A stretch of DNA of 64,000 nucleotides from Halicephalobus mephisto (GCA_009193035.1 SWDT01000406.1:62001-126000); one strand, 5' to 3'; positions 28,303 to 39,599 are shown, counted from the first letter of the stretch. Translations and numbers: made by a program. The notes: generated by a model from the letters alone, not told the origin.

Positions 28303-29701
28303 TTGTCTTCTCCAATGGGAAACTCCATCCCCCGTCCTTCAAGACGCCGTCAAATGCCCCAATATGCTCCTCAGAAGATCTCTAAGAAAATCCAAAAGAA
28401 CCACATATCCGACGTCCTCGGCAGACTCCCTCAGGGTGAGCTTCCGTCGAGACTGATTTTCAAAGACCATTTCAGCGAGTCCCCGACGGCAATGTTTTCT
28501 CCGCCTGTTGAGACAGAACAGGGTCCATGACTACTTGCTTCTGGAGATGGAGTTCCTCCAGAGACAGGAAATCCCAACATCAGGGGCTAACCAAAGACAA
28601 GAACGTAAATTAGTCGCCACCCTCAGGGGAACTCCTACAGCCCTAGCAAGAGTCCGCGAGCTCTTCGAAGACAATGTTAGTTTCATTTACCATGGATTCT
28701 GAATCAGTGAGGAATTCCAGCACGCAATAGTGGTAGTGGAGGGGAACAGAAGGGAATGGTTTGTGCCGATATTATCCATCGTGGATAAAACCTTGGTCCG
28801 TCTAAATGCCATCGTTCTGGTCAAGGTCATTGGTCCCTTCAAAAACGTCCCTGGGGCTGTTGTCGGAGTACTTCAAAACTCTACTGTGTCCCGTGGTATG
28901 ATGTTCAAATTGGAAAAGGTCCCAAAGGAGAATTTCGACGACATCGGAGGACTAGGAACTCAAATCCAGGAAATCAAGGAAACAGTAGAGCTGCCGCTGA
29001 CCCATCCTGAGTACTTCGAGGATCTAGGGATCACGGCCCCCAAGGGGGTCATTCTCTATGGAGAGCCAGGCACGGGGAAGACACTGCTGGCGAAGGCCGT
29101 GGCTCATTCGACTTCTGCTACCTTCCTGCGAGCCACGGGGGCGGATCTGGTGCAAAAAGCCCCTGGAGAGGGAGCCAGACTGGTGAGAGAACTATTCAGA
29201 GTAGCCAAGGAGAACGCCCCCTGCATCCTGTTCCTAGACGAGGTGGATGCTGTAGGAATGAAGCGATCAGGGACTTCCTCCCGAGGGGAACAAGAAGTAC
29301 AAAGGACATTGCTAGAACTATTGAATCAGCTAGACGGGTTTGGGTCTCGAGGGGATGTGAAGATCATCTTGGCGACGAACAGGGTAGATTCCCTCGATCC
29401 CGCCCTCATCAGACCCGGGAGAATCGACCGGAAGATCCAGCTCTCCTTGCCAGACGAAAAGACTAGATTGAAGATCCTTCAGATCCATTCTGCTCAGATG
29501 ACACTAGCTCCAGATGTGCAGTTGGAGAAGATCATTGGGAAGGAGATGTCTGGAGCCGACTGTCGAGCCATTTGTATGGAGGCAGGATTGCTCGCCCTCA
29601 GGGTTCGGAGGAAGGCAGTATGTATGGACGACTTCGAACGAGCAACCAGGAATGTTTTCATGACCAAGAAGGTCAATGTCATCGAAGAATTCTATATGTG
29701 A
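28303..29701 (+). CDS. Divergent proteasomal AAA ATPase, Rpt2 (PSMC1) paralogue
   Basis: Three exons (28303-28435, 28476-28675, 28721-29701) with introns of 40 and 45 bp give 437 residues, the length of Rpt2. It aligns over its whole length with the regulatory-particle ATPase Rpt2: LRGTPTALARVRELFEDN with HAIV (OB region), DDIGGL, a Walker A GEPGTGKT at 225-232, Walker B LFLDEVDAV (D284, E285), sensor ATNR, arginine fingers in RPGRIDR, and a C-terminal FYM that keeps the HbYX pattern for docking into the 20S core. Odd points: Walker A has Glu226 where the family has Pro, and pore loop 1 reads KAPG at 257-260 where Rpt2 has KYLG, so the substrate-gripping aromatic residue is lost. The N-terminus lacks the usual MGQ(S/N)xSG myristoylation sequence. 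It is probably a tissue-restricted paralogue rather than the housekeeping subunit (inference). Confidence 0.88.
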
Positions 29702-29771
29702 TTCACTAATCTGAATGAAGAAGTTCTATCTTAGAATTTTGATAATCATATTTTTAACATTTGTGAGAGAT

Positions 29772-30811
29772 CTAGTAAAGCGAAAAATAGGCAGATTCAA
29801 TCATTTGGATCTGGTTTCCTTCTTCCAAGGGTTCGGTACAGACGCCTTCCAGAGAAGTGACCGTAGTAGCGGAACTGGTGTTGAAAGTTCTCAACCAATC
29901 ACTCGCAAAACAGTCTTGGTATCCGGCTCTTTTGATTTCATCGTATTCGAGTAATTGAGAGAGCAGAGATCTGGCTAGAGTTCCGATCCTGGGATGAAAG
30001 TTGATAGGGTAACTGATCTTCTCGAAAGGCGGCTAAAAGCAGAAAAATAAATGAATTCAGAAGGGACACTTACGTGGGGCCAGCTGCCGCAGAGCATCGT
30101 GTAAAGAACGACCCCAGTAGCGAACCAACCAGAAGCATAAGCGGAGTACGGAATACGATCTATCAGCTGAGGAGCAGAATACGGTCTTGTTCCGCAAAAC
30201 GAAGTCGATTTCTCAGCTTTGGAGGTATACTTAGCAAACCCGAAATCAGCCAATTTCAATCCATCATTAGAATGCAAAAGAATATTCTCCAATTTTATGT
30301 CTCGATGGACAATGTTGAGATCATTGTGGAGGTAACGGACTCCTTCAATAATCTGACGAAAGTACCTGGCAGCTTCTGGTTCGGGTAATCCGCAGGAATC
30401 TAAGACCTTTTTCAGCAGAGTTCCTCCATCGCAAAATTCAGAAATAATAACGACCTTGGTTGGGTCCGGAATTCCCACAAAAAAACACCTCACGAGATTG
30501 GGGTGATTCACTTTTTGAGTAATTTCCAGTTCCCTCGGTAAAAACTTCTCCATCAAACCAGCTGGGATGGCCTCTTTGTCGACCACCTTAACTGCCACGA
30601 ATCTACCGTACCTGAAAGAACAATTGCAGTCAGGATGCAGATATAGAATAATTATAAAAATTCACAATGATGAGTAAGATTTGTAAACTTTTGAGTACTT
30701 CGTTTCAGCCACCAGAAGATCCGGAATCTGAAGCTGACAATACTCATCCGTGAGTTGAGCTGCGTAGTAGAACGATGCAGAAGTGCGAGCTTTCACCAAT
30801 CCATCTTCCAT
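29772..30811 (-). CDS. TSSK-like Ser/Thr protein kinase with degenerate motifs
   Basis: Exons 30811-30666, 30611-30074 and 30032-29772 give 314 residues in phase. The kinase fold is clear: AVK (Lys57), Glu in LPRELEI, IVHRDIKLENILL (Asp153), LADFG (Asp171). The pattern resembles nematode testis-specific kinases (known: that family is expanded in worms and often sperm-expressed). Departures: the glycine loop reads LVAETKYSKV at 33-42, so the canonical Gly positions are Ala, Thr and Ser; APE is APQ at 195-197; the helix-F Asp-Trp pair is Gly-Trp (210-211). Catalytic residues remain, so activity is possible but nucleotide binding or stability may be changed. The stop lies 70 bp from the stop of the Rpt2-like gene on the other strand. 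The start was chosen as the first ATG in frame. Confidence 0.85.
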
Positions 30812-31621
30812 TTCCCGTCACTTGAAGCAACTGACCAAAACCATCCATGGCATTGTTCTCGTGAGAATTTGCATAGTATGGGATATGCAAACTAATTTTA
30901 CATCTTGATTGCAGAAGAATAAGCAAGAAAATAAAAAATAATATTGTTCTGAAAAGTAAATAACAGATTATAAAGGAATACCTAAAAATGCTATCAGAAA
31001 TTATCAACATTTCTGGTAAGTATTTTGAAAAAAGTGGTTTTTCGCGCCGAGACACAATCACATTCAGGCAAATTGTCAGTGCAAATTGCTTGAACTGGTA
31101 GGAGAAAAGTTTTAAAATGGAAAATTTGGGATGACTGTCGGTTGGATGCTGAAAGTTCCCTGAATTCACTTGTGTCTCGCCACGAAGAAATACGTTGTGT
31201 TGTGTTCGCGAAATAAAGTACAAATTAATATGAATAAAATCCAGATCTCTTTCTTTACTTTCAAAATTATATATTTCATTTATTTTATGAATCGATTTCA
31301 AGGTCCGAATTCTTGTGGTTTTTCTGAAATTAGATCTGAGAATGTTTTTAGATAAAATTTAATAAATTCTAAAAAGCCTAAATGTGTGCTTACGTTCTTG
31401 GTTATTTCTCCGGTCATTGTCTGAGAAATAAGCCACAAATCAATCAGCTAACAAAACAAAAGCGTCATAAATCACATAGGCCGTCTTGCCCTCGGTTGAT
31501 AACGATGAAAGAGCTTCCATTTGATCAAAAAGCCGTTTCCTCAATCATCTCGCAGACAAGTGATGTAATATCTTTTTTCCACCTTATCAAAACAGGACTA
31601 TTTCGTTTTCAGAATCCTCTA
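30812..31621. other. Spacer between kinase and carboxypeptidase, with MITE
   Basis: Holds the 5' flanks of two divergent genes and the inverted-repeat element at 31041-31194. Frames running through it on either strand have no exon-like borders, except that the carboxypeptidase acceptor lies at its right end. Confidence 0.45.
31041..31194. mobile_element. MITE-like element, second copy of the CGTATTTTTCGCG family
   Basis: Left end TTTTTCGCGCCGAGACACAA and right end CTTGTGTCTCGCCACGAAGA followed by AATACG form an imperfect terminal inverted repeat. Interior blocks match the reverse complement of 23420-23585, including GGAAAATTTGGGATGAC and TTCCCTGAA. Confidence 0.6.
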
Positions 31622-34600
31622 ATGCAGGTCGTTGTTCTATTTTTGTTTCTTTCTAGTCACGTCCTCGGGGCTCCGGAATGGCTAGAAGTCACGAATCTGC
31701 CGAATCTGAAGTTCACCCCGAAGTTCAAACAGTACTCCGGGTACTTGCCGGTTAGCAACAATAACCAGCTTTTTTACTGGATGGCGATGGCGTACGAGAA
31801 CTCCTCCACGGCCCCCACCTTCCTCTACCTGAACGGGGGTCCCGGGTGCAGTTCGCTCCAGGGGATGCTGCTGGAAATGGGGCCGTTCCGAGTCTATGAC
31901 TACGGTGATACAGTAGTTGAGAATCCCTACGCTTGGAACAGATTTGCGAATGTTCTTTTCATAGATTCCCCCGCGGGAGTAGGGTTCTCCATCAACCCGA
32001 AGAAAAACTACTCCTTCACGGATTCTCAAGTGGCTGCTGACAACCACGCTGCTTTGAAATACTTCTTCAACAACTACTTTCCAGAGTTGAAGAACAACGA
32101 TTTTTACATCGGAGGCGAGTCCTACGCAGGGTACTACATCCCTATGCTCGCCAAGGTGCTCCTCCAAGACCCCGATTTCCCGACTTTCAAGGGCTACATG
32201 GTCGGCAACGGCTGTCTCAACGACAAACTCCTCGTCAATTCCGCTGTACAGTACAACTACAACCACGCTTTCATCGACGAAAGATACTACAGAAATGCCG
32301 TGGAAAAATGTTGTGATGGAAAATCAGGAGAAGTCTGTGATTGGCACAAATTCGTTTATCTTGATCCAAGTCAGAAGTGCTCCAACGAATCCAATTATCT
32401 CTACATGGCCAACTTCTACACCGGTCTGGATCCTTATTTCCTGTATTATTCGTGTTATTTGGACCAACCGAACGGAACAAACCCGCTTTCGAACATGATC
32501 CAGAGGAGAAACAGAAGACCCCCTCTGGGCAGGACTTCTGTAGACAACATGATCAGCCATCTGAAAAGAAGAATCAACAAGTCAGATCCCAACCAGACAA
32601 ATCCCCTTCCTGCCTGTTCTCATTACGACGACATAGTCTACTGGCTGAACCGCGACGACGTCAAGAGGGCCCTCCACGTGCCCCTCCTGATCCAGGACTA
32701 CGCCACCTGTAGCCGAGTCGTCGAAGAACACTACATCACAGAAATCGATGACGTCACTCCCTACGTTATGTTCGCCATAAATTCAAAGAAATTGAAGCGT
32801 CTATTATTCTTCAACGGAGATGTCGACAGTGTCTGCAACGTCGTCCACAACTTCCAGGTAAATCCGTAAATCCAAGTCTTGTGATAATTTCTAAAACTTC
32901 CAAAATATCAAAAACACCGAGTCCTTGAGGAACTTTCGGAGAAGTAATTTCAAAAACATTAAACTTCCGCCCTCAGGGCATCTGGAGTAACTGTTTTGAA
33001 TTTTAATATTTAAAAAATTTAAAAAACTTTAAAAAATTAAAAATTTAAAAAATTTAAAAAATTTAAAATTTAACAAATTTAAAAAAATTTTAATATTTAA
33101 AAACTTTAAAAAAATTAAATATTTGACAAATTTAGAACTTTAAAAAATTTTTAAAATATTAAATTTTAAAAAAATTAAGATTTACTTTTTAATTATAATC
33201 GATAATTTTATATTTAATTTTGGTTTTCTGAAATTTTAAAAATTAATGAAGATTTTTTAAAATCTTTATGTTTATGTACTTAAAAAACTTCTTTTATAAA
33301 AAATTTTAATTATATTTTAATAATTATTTAGAAAAACAAAAAACTTTCGAAAATACTTATTTATCTGAATTTCTTGAGAAGTCTCGGGAGATCTACTTCT
33401 GGTAGGTACATTGGAGCAATATCAGGAACAATTACCTCCATTTTGAAGATTTCTAAAAGTTACAAAATTTCAGATTCTGAATTTTTATGAAACTTTTGAA
33501 ACTTTTTAAAATTCTTTATTTTCTAAATTTTTTCAGTTTATTGAAAATTTTTAGAATTTTGTTAAATTTATCAATCTAGTAAAAACTTCTAGAATATCGG
33601 TAAATTTGTCAGAATTCTTCAGAATCAACTACGAAATTCCCAAATTTAGGGATATGTGATTAAAATCGCTAAAATTTTTCAATTTTTTAGAATTATGTAA
33701 TTTTCTAAATTTTTAGAATTATGTAATTTTTAAAATTTTTCAAATTTTTAGAATTATGTAATTTTCTAAATTTTCCAAAATTCAAGAAGAACTTTGAAAA
33801 TTTTCAAAATTTTGTTGACTTTTCCAGAATCCAACAAGATTTCAAATTTATAAATATTTTCAAAGTTCTTGAAGACTTCTGAGATTTTTAAAATCTGAAT
33901 TTTCATCTTCGATTTGGCGTTTCGGAATTTCGCAGAAAAGTGGTTTAATATTTTTTTATTTTTTAAAAATGGTGGTTTTTTTCGAACATGTTTGTTTTTT
34001 TATTTTTGCCTCCGGGACTTTTGTTTTTTTATTTTATTTAAAATAACGGTGTTTGTTTCAGTTCGTGTCCAACTTGAACCTGTCTTTAACCCAGCCGGCA
34101 ACCCCCTGGAACTTCAACGAGGACCTTCCTTCGACGGCGGGACTCCACACGGCTTACCAGGGTCAGTTTTGGCGCCATTCCACCTGCGCGTTCTGTGACC
34201 TCATATCTGCTCTGAGGGCCTGTTACGCAACCCCAAAGACCCGTTGACCCAACTGTTGTTTGCGCAGTAGGACGGCATTCCATCATCCTCCGCTTAATCC
34301 AGCGGTTTCGGCTTGGATTACAAAATCACGTGTTTTTCATTTTGACCATTGGTCAGCCAATTTGTCCTATTTTGCGCAAGAGTGGTCTTTTCGGACAAAA
34401 CAAAAACGGCCCAGCGAAGGCTCCACGACGTCCTCCCGGCGACGTTTGCTCCCTCCATTCGCGAGGTTTCTTTTTTATATTAATTTTTTTTAAAATTAAA
34501 TAACTTAATATCTCAATTAAATAAGAAAAAATTAATTCAAAAACAACTTCGAAATCGAAAAAGAGGAAAAACAGGGAACAAACATCGCCAGGGGCAGCCG

Positions 34601-35349
34601 TCGAGGAAAAATAAAATAATCATTTTTGATTAAATCTCTATATTACAAAAACCACAAATGCTCGCTGTAATATTTCGGAAAAAATGTCTTCACACGAATT
34701 TCCCGAACTTTCCAATTGAGACCAGAAAGTGCAAATTTTACTATTTTATGGCTCTCAAATGTTCAAAAATCATTGAAAATATTTCAAAATTATTAAAAAT
34801 GTTCAAAAATCATTGAAAATGTTCAAAAATTACTGAAAATGTTCAAAAATAACAAAAACTACAAATATTCATTTTAAAAATTCACAGAAATCAAAAACTA
34901 CAAATGTTCATTTTAAAAATTCGCAAAAATTATCTCGAAACGAAATTCTGGAACTTTCCAGTTGGGACCGGAAATATCAAAAATTACTGTTTTTATGCTT
35001 CTACAGAATCCTAATTATAATATTACATAAAAAACATGTTTATTGTAAGATTTTTGAAGATTTCTTTCTACACGAAAGTCCCAATTTTTCCAGCTAAGAC
35101 TGAAAAGATGAAAATTTAGTTTTTGAGATTTTAAAATTGTTAAATTTTATATTTTTAACATTATTCAAGAACTGAATTCAGAAGTTGGGTCATTTTTGTT
35201 ATTTTAATTTTACAGGAGTCGATTTTCTGACAGTTCGAGGCGGAGGACACTTCCCGGCCTCCAGCGCCCAGAAACCGAGGGAAGCTCTCCAGATGTTCTT
35301 CAATTTCATAAACGGCACCGACTACTCCAACCCCATCCCTTCCAAATAA
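31622..35349 (+). CDS. Serine carboxypeptidase (S10, cathepsin A-like)
   Basis: Secreted or lysosomal carboxypeptidase of the S10 family. Exons 31622-32857, 34062-34161 and 35216-35349 join in phase to give 489 residues. The start follows a GTTTTCAG acceptor and gives a signal peptide (MQVVVLFLFLSSHVLGAPEW). Motifs: LNGGPGCSS near 70-78, catalytic Ser167 in GGESYAGYY, Asp402 in NGDVDSVCN, His457 in GGGHFP. Several N-glycosylation sequons are present (NSS, NYS, NES, NGT). All catalytic residues are intact. A longer frame upstream (from 31382) is ignored because the acceptor and signal peptide point to 31622. Intron 2 contains an unusual GC-rich block (34162-34480). Last exon and stop are clear. 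Confidence 0.95.
34162..34480. other. GC-rich island within carboxypeptidase intron 2
   Basis: Unlike the surrounding AT-rich intron, this stretch is mixed-composition and has blocks such as TTTGCGCAGTAGGACGGCAT and ATTTTGCGCAAGAGTGG. Frames on both strands are open for short distances, but none joins known exons. It may hold a regulatory element or a relic. Confidence 0.35.
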
Positions 35350-36330
35350 ATTAATTTTTATTCGAAAATTCGTAATTTCAGAAAAATTAAAAAATATCCC
35401 AAAAAAATTTCATTTTAAAAATAAACAATTTTAATTCGAAAATTTCCAGAATAATTTTGAAAATATTTAAAAAAAATTTTTTTTTATATAAAATTAATTT
35501 TTTTTATATAAAAATTTTTTTTTAAGTTTTTCGATTCTTACCTGGAGTTGACAGAAATAAAACCTGGATCGCGGACACTATTGATGAATGTATACCCGGT
35601 GACGGTTCCAGAATCCACGTCAACCTTGGTAACATCCACCGATATTGCTCGCGTCGGTCGAGAGCGGGAAATCGGACAAGTTTATTCGGAGCGGCCACTC
35701 GATGCCGTGCCGATCAGTTGGAATGACTGGTCCCATCGGCCAATGCCATTTTGGAAAAAGGCGGAGTCGACAATCTGGGTCAAAACCCGTTTGGCCAACG
35801 GTGGCCAAGAAAACTAAATGCAGCACAAACGACCGTTTTTCCTTCGATTTGAGAAACAAGGACGGTCAACCCTCGATCACTTGGTAGAGACCGGCACCAT
35901 TTTTTCCACAGTGAAAAAAGGAAAAACGGACAAACAAACGGTTAGAAAAGACAATTTCGCAGGTGGACACCGCCCAGTCGTTTTTTTAAAGATGGACAAA
36001 TGCACGACAGCCTGAGGCAATGGGACATTCGTCCCGCTCTACTGGATCGGAATAGTTTTATATAGGATTCAGAGAGAAACAAGCAACTTGGCGCGAAAAA
36101 AATCGAATTTTCCAGCACGCGGGAAAAATTCACAAAAGAGGAAGCTTTTGACTCTCAACACAGCGGTGAAGGTCACACAAATCAATGGTCAAAAAAACAA
36201 TTTTGATCTTTTTCACGTCATCCGTCGAGGGGAGGATGTCACGGGGACGAGGAGTGCCTGGTTTTTCGAATTCAGTGTACTTAAATGGAATAATTGCTTT
36301 TCTCAAAAAAGTATAAAAAACAAAATTTTT
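35350..36330. other. Mixed-composition region with exon-like blocks, unresolved
   Basis: A GC-richer region. On the minus strand 35640-35541 reads VDVTKVDVDSGTVTGYTFIN and ends at a good AG|GTAAGA donor; on the plus strand the same block is also open between an AG and a GT. A second minus-strand block near 36288-36232 reads YTEFEKPGTPRPRDILPSTD. The blocks could not be assembled into one model. A TATATA motif lies at about 36060. Confidence 0.3.
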
Positions 36331-37109
36331 TGGAAAAATTCCAAAATTAAAAATTCAAAGTTAAAAATGTTCGAAAATTTAAAATAAAAAATTGAAAATA
36401 TTCGAAAATTTAAAATTAAAAATATTCCAAAAATTTCAGTGAATTTTAGAAATTTCTAAAATTTTTATTAAATTCGGAAAAGTTTAATTTTTGAGATTGT
36501 GATTTTAGAAAAATATAAAAATGAAATTTCTCCGAAAGTTTCTGAGATTTTAGAAGTCTCCAGAAGCTTCAGTTAAATTCTGGAAAGCTGTAAAAATTTC
36601 AACAAATTTCTGTGAGATTCGGGAAACTCCATAAAATTATTGAAAATTTTTAAAATTTCAAATAATTTCGAATTTTCAAGATTTTAGAAGTCTCCAGAAT
36701 CTTTGAAATTCTCGAAAATTTAAAAATTTTTATTGAATTCTGAAAATTTTTGTAAAATTTCGAAAATCTTTGAAATTTTCAAATTTTTGTAAAATTTCGA
36801 AAATCTTTGAAATTTCGAAAATTTCGAAACTTAGATTCTCAGAAATTCTAAAAACTTCAAAAATTAAAAGATACATAAACTTCGAAGAAATTTTAGAAAT
36901 TTCTTATCAAAATTAGAACTTTATTTTTTAATTCAAAAAAAACAGAAAATTCAAAGAAACGGAAAAAATAAAACTTTTTGTGTTCTAGAAAACTCGACTA
37001 CATTAATGAATGAAATTTTAGTGAAATAAAAAATAAACTCAGGCTTCAAAAATGTTCCAAATTTAAAATCACTGAAAAAATTAGGAAATTTCCTAAAAAA
37101 ATCCACGAG

Positions 37110-37385
37110 GATTTTTCGAAATTATTAAAAATTAGAAAATTATAATTTTTGAAAAAGTAAAAAATCAAAATTTTTTAGAATTTTAGAGAATTGAAAAAAT
37201 TAGAAAATTATAATTTTTGAAAAATCAGAAAATTGAAATTTTTTAGAATTTTAGAGAATTGAAAAAATTAGAAAATTATAATTTTTGAAAAATCAGAAAA
37301 TTGAAATTTTTTAGGATTTTAGAGAATTGAAAAAAATAGAAAATTATAATTTTTGAAAAGATAAAAAATCAAAATTTTTTAGGAT
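37110..37385. repeat. Tandem repeat, ~65-bp unit
   Basis: Four units of the form TTTTTTAGAATTTTAGAGAA then TTGAAAAAATTAGAAAATTA and TAATTTTTGAAAAATCAGAA follow each other with few changes. Confidence 0.7.
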
Positions 37386-37419
37386 TTAAAAAGTCACCTT
37401 AAGGACCTTCTATTTATAC

Positions 37420-37745
37420 CTGGAGGATTTCGTAACTCCCTTTGGATGATCATCTGAAGGATATTCAACCAGAAAAACCAGATGATTGAATACATCAAAA
37501 ACAAAAGTTCAGTTTGAACCGATGATCTCATTCTGTCTTGAACTAGTACTCTTGATAATCGATTTCAAATTAAACAATTAACTTTCGGGAAAAGTTTAAA
37601 ATTAAAAAACTCAAACCTCTAGAATTCATGAGTTCAGAATTTTTTGAAATTTAAATTCTGAAAAAACCAGTCCGAAAACTCCACCTGCCCGTCGAAGACA
37701 CCGATGCCAGAAGCACTGCCCGCCAAAACCGACTCAGGAATCTAA
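37420..37745 (-). other. Two exon-like segments of an unidentified gene
   Basis: Segment 37745-37689 reads IPESVLAGSASGIGVFDGQ and ends at a CAG|GTGGAG donor. Segment 37531-37420 starts with ATG, encodes a hydrophobic helix (MYSIIWFFWLNILQMII) and ends at a G|GTATAA donor. Both have balanced base composition against an AT-rich background. No continuation was found, so they may be remnants or exons of a gene not resolved here. Confidence 0.25.
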
Positions 37746-37754
37746 ATCAATCTA

Positions 37755-38025
37755 AAATGAAAAATGGGAAATCTAAAATCGAAAGTTAAAAATCTGAAAT
37801 CGAAAGTTAAAAATCTAAAATCTAAAATGAAGAATCAGAATTTGAAAGTTAAAAATTCGAAATCTAAGATGAAAAATCTGAAATCTAAGATAAAAAATTC
37901 GAAAATGAAAAATCTGAAATCAAAAATTAAAAATTCGAAATCGAAAATCGAAAATTAAAAATTCGAAATCGAAAGTGAAGAATCTGAAATCTAAGATGAA
38001 AAATTCGAAATCGAAAGTGAAAGAT
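37755..38025. repeat. Short tandem repeats (AAATCTGAAATCGAAAGTTAA)
   Basis: Units of about 21-24 bp, variants of AAAAATCTGAAATCGAAAG, repeat more than ten times. The open frame across them encodes only Lys-Asn-Ser repeats and is rejected as a gene. Confidence 0.75.
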
Positions 38026-38165
38026 GTCTCCATCTGCTGAAGACAAAATTGGCGCTAAAAAACATTGAAAATATGTCAGAGTCCTCTAAGGGATTTTTAT
38101 TTTTTCTAATACTCTCCCGAGAATACTGTCAAATTCGGAAGAAACAATAAAATTAAAAATAAATT

Positions 38166-38678
38166 TTAATGTTCATATAAAATGAAAATTAAAAAGATTA
38201 ATGGATTCTTGGAAGGACTGTCGTTAGGTCGACTGAAGATGATATCTTCGGAATCAGATTCAAGTTTGAAATTTCCGAACAAGGACATTTGATAACTCAA
38301 TAACGAATCTCAAAAAAGTAAAAATCTTTCAAAAAATCGATTTTTAAGAATAATTTCAAAAAATATGCAAATTTTCGTTCGAATTTTCGAATCTCATCAG
38401 AACGAAGGCCGTCTGGTTTCGTAATTAAAAAAGTCACTTATGAGAACCTCCACATTTCCTCATATCGAAGGACAGATCAGAATCATGACGAAATGATAAA
38501 TGATCTTTGAATTTCTGCAAAAAAGAAAAAATTAGTCCGGAACCGTCGTCGAAATGGAAAATCTGCTCCAGAAGGTGACATATGACAAGTAGTTTCCTGG
38601 ATTGTCTATTTCCATCAGTTCTGCCGGAGGAAACGAAGATATAACTTGACAAACTACAGTCCTTCAGAAAATGGGATT
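38166..38678 (-). pseudogene. 3' gene fragment of unknown family beside the TWK duplication
   Basis: Two exons in phase: 38678-38438 (after a TTTCTTCCAG acceptor, ending at AA|GTGACT) and 38295-38166, ending in TAA. The product includes SRKLLVICHLLEQIFHFDDG, LIFSFLQKFKDHLSF and SLFGNFKLESDSEDIIF. The first exon needs a preceding exon in phase 1, but upstream on the minus strand there is only the duplicated TWK segment (opposite strand). Either the 5' exons lie beyond it or they were lost. No family was recognised. Confidence 0.35.
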
Positions 38679-38823
38679 CTGGAAGAAAAAACAAATATTA
38701 CAGAAGGGATTTTTTAAATAACAATTCTGTGAAATTAGACAAAAGATGTTTTTTGAAGTTGAGTATTTTGAATATTTTTTAATTTAGTAATTATAAATAG
38801 GGGAAAATCAATTATGTGTTCTT

Positions 38824-39415
38824 CAGGTGTACTACTTGAACGACCAGGAATCTTACAAGACGTCGTTGTTGCATCCGACGAATCCGGAGAGGATCTGGAG
38901 GACCCACTTCACGACGAACTTCGGGAGGATATTCGCGTTGAAGAACTACACCCAGCAGCTGGCCGATCGGTGCTGGGAGATCGGGGTGGAGATGAACAAC
39001 CTGACTACCTCCAAGGTCAAGTTGGAGGTGGCCATGGAGCTCTTCAACGACTGGACCGGTCTCCACCACGTCCTCACCCCCACCTGGACCTTCTGGAACT
39101 CCATGTTCCTCGGTAACTGTCTTTCTCCACTCACTTTCATTCCCCTAACCTTCAGCAGTCACCACCTACACCACCATAGGGTACGGCAACGTCACCGCCA
39201 AGAGTCATCTCGGCAAACTGGCCGCCATGATCTACGCCGTCATCGGGATCCCCCTGGTCTTGATGATTCTTCACAGATTGGGACACATGTTCCTCGGTAA
39301 CTGTCTTTCTCCACTCACTTTCATTCTCCTAACCTTCAGCAGTCACCACCATAGGGTACGGCAAACTGGTCGCTGTCAGAATCCTTCTGGTCTTGACGAC
39401 TTCTGAAGAACCAAA
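38824..39415 (+). pseudogene. Partial duplicate of the TWK channel gene
   Basis: Bases 38824-39294 match 5645-6115 with one difference seen (39059 T versus 5880 C), including the intron, so the copy is recent. It covers the end of the extracellular cap, the intron and pore 1. The copy breaks at ATGTTCCT, a sequence that also occurs at the exon-3 end, and then re-enters the same gene at CGGTAACTG. The second part (39295-39415) is a clearly diverged, gapped copy of intron 3 and exon 4. The left edge falls after TTCTTC, so a splice acceptor-like TTCTTCAG has formed. It cannot encode a whole channel. Confidence 0.85.
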
Positions 39416-39599
39416 GTACATGTCCTTCATGATTCAGAATGTCTGAAATCAGATTAGTTTCCTTCAAGGTTGAGTAACAAAAACAATTACTAATTAGTGA
39501 ATTAAGATCGAGATCACGCTGTTTCCCAAATATGAAAAAGGAAAATTGGGTCGTCGATCTCGATTTTGAAGGAAAAACGGTTCACTTTCAACCATCGAG

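Noticed and set aside
31382..31621. N-terminal extension of the carboxypeptidase
   Set aside because: A splice acceptor followed by a good signal peptide at 31622 marks the real start; the upstream part has no family similarity.
35620..36133. Several 60-90-codon frames on both strands
   Set aside because: They contradict each other, lack consistent splice phases and show no domain; kept only as an unresolved region.
37764..37958. Lys/Asn/Ser frame of 64 codons
   Set aside because: It is the translation of a 21-24-bp tandem repeat.
38812..39140. Minus-strand frames over the TWK duplicate
   Set aside because: They are antisense shadows; the same frames occur opposite the original exon at 5360-5961.
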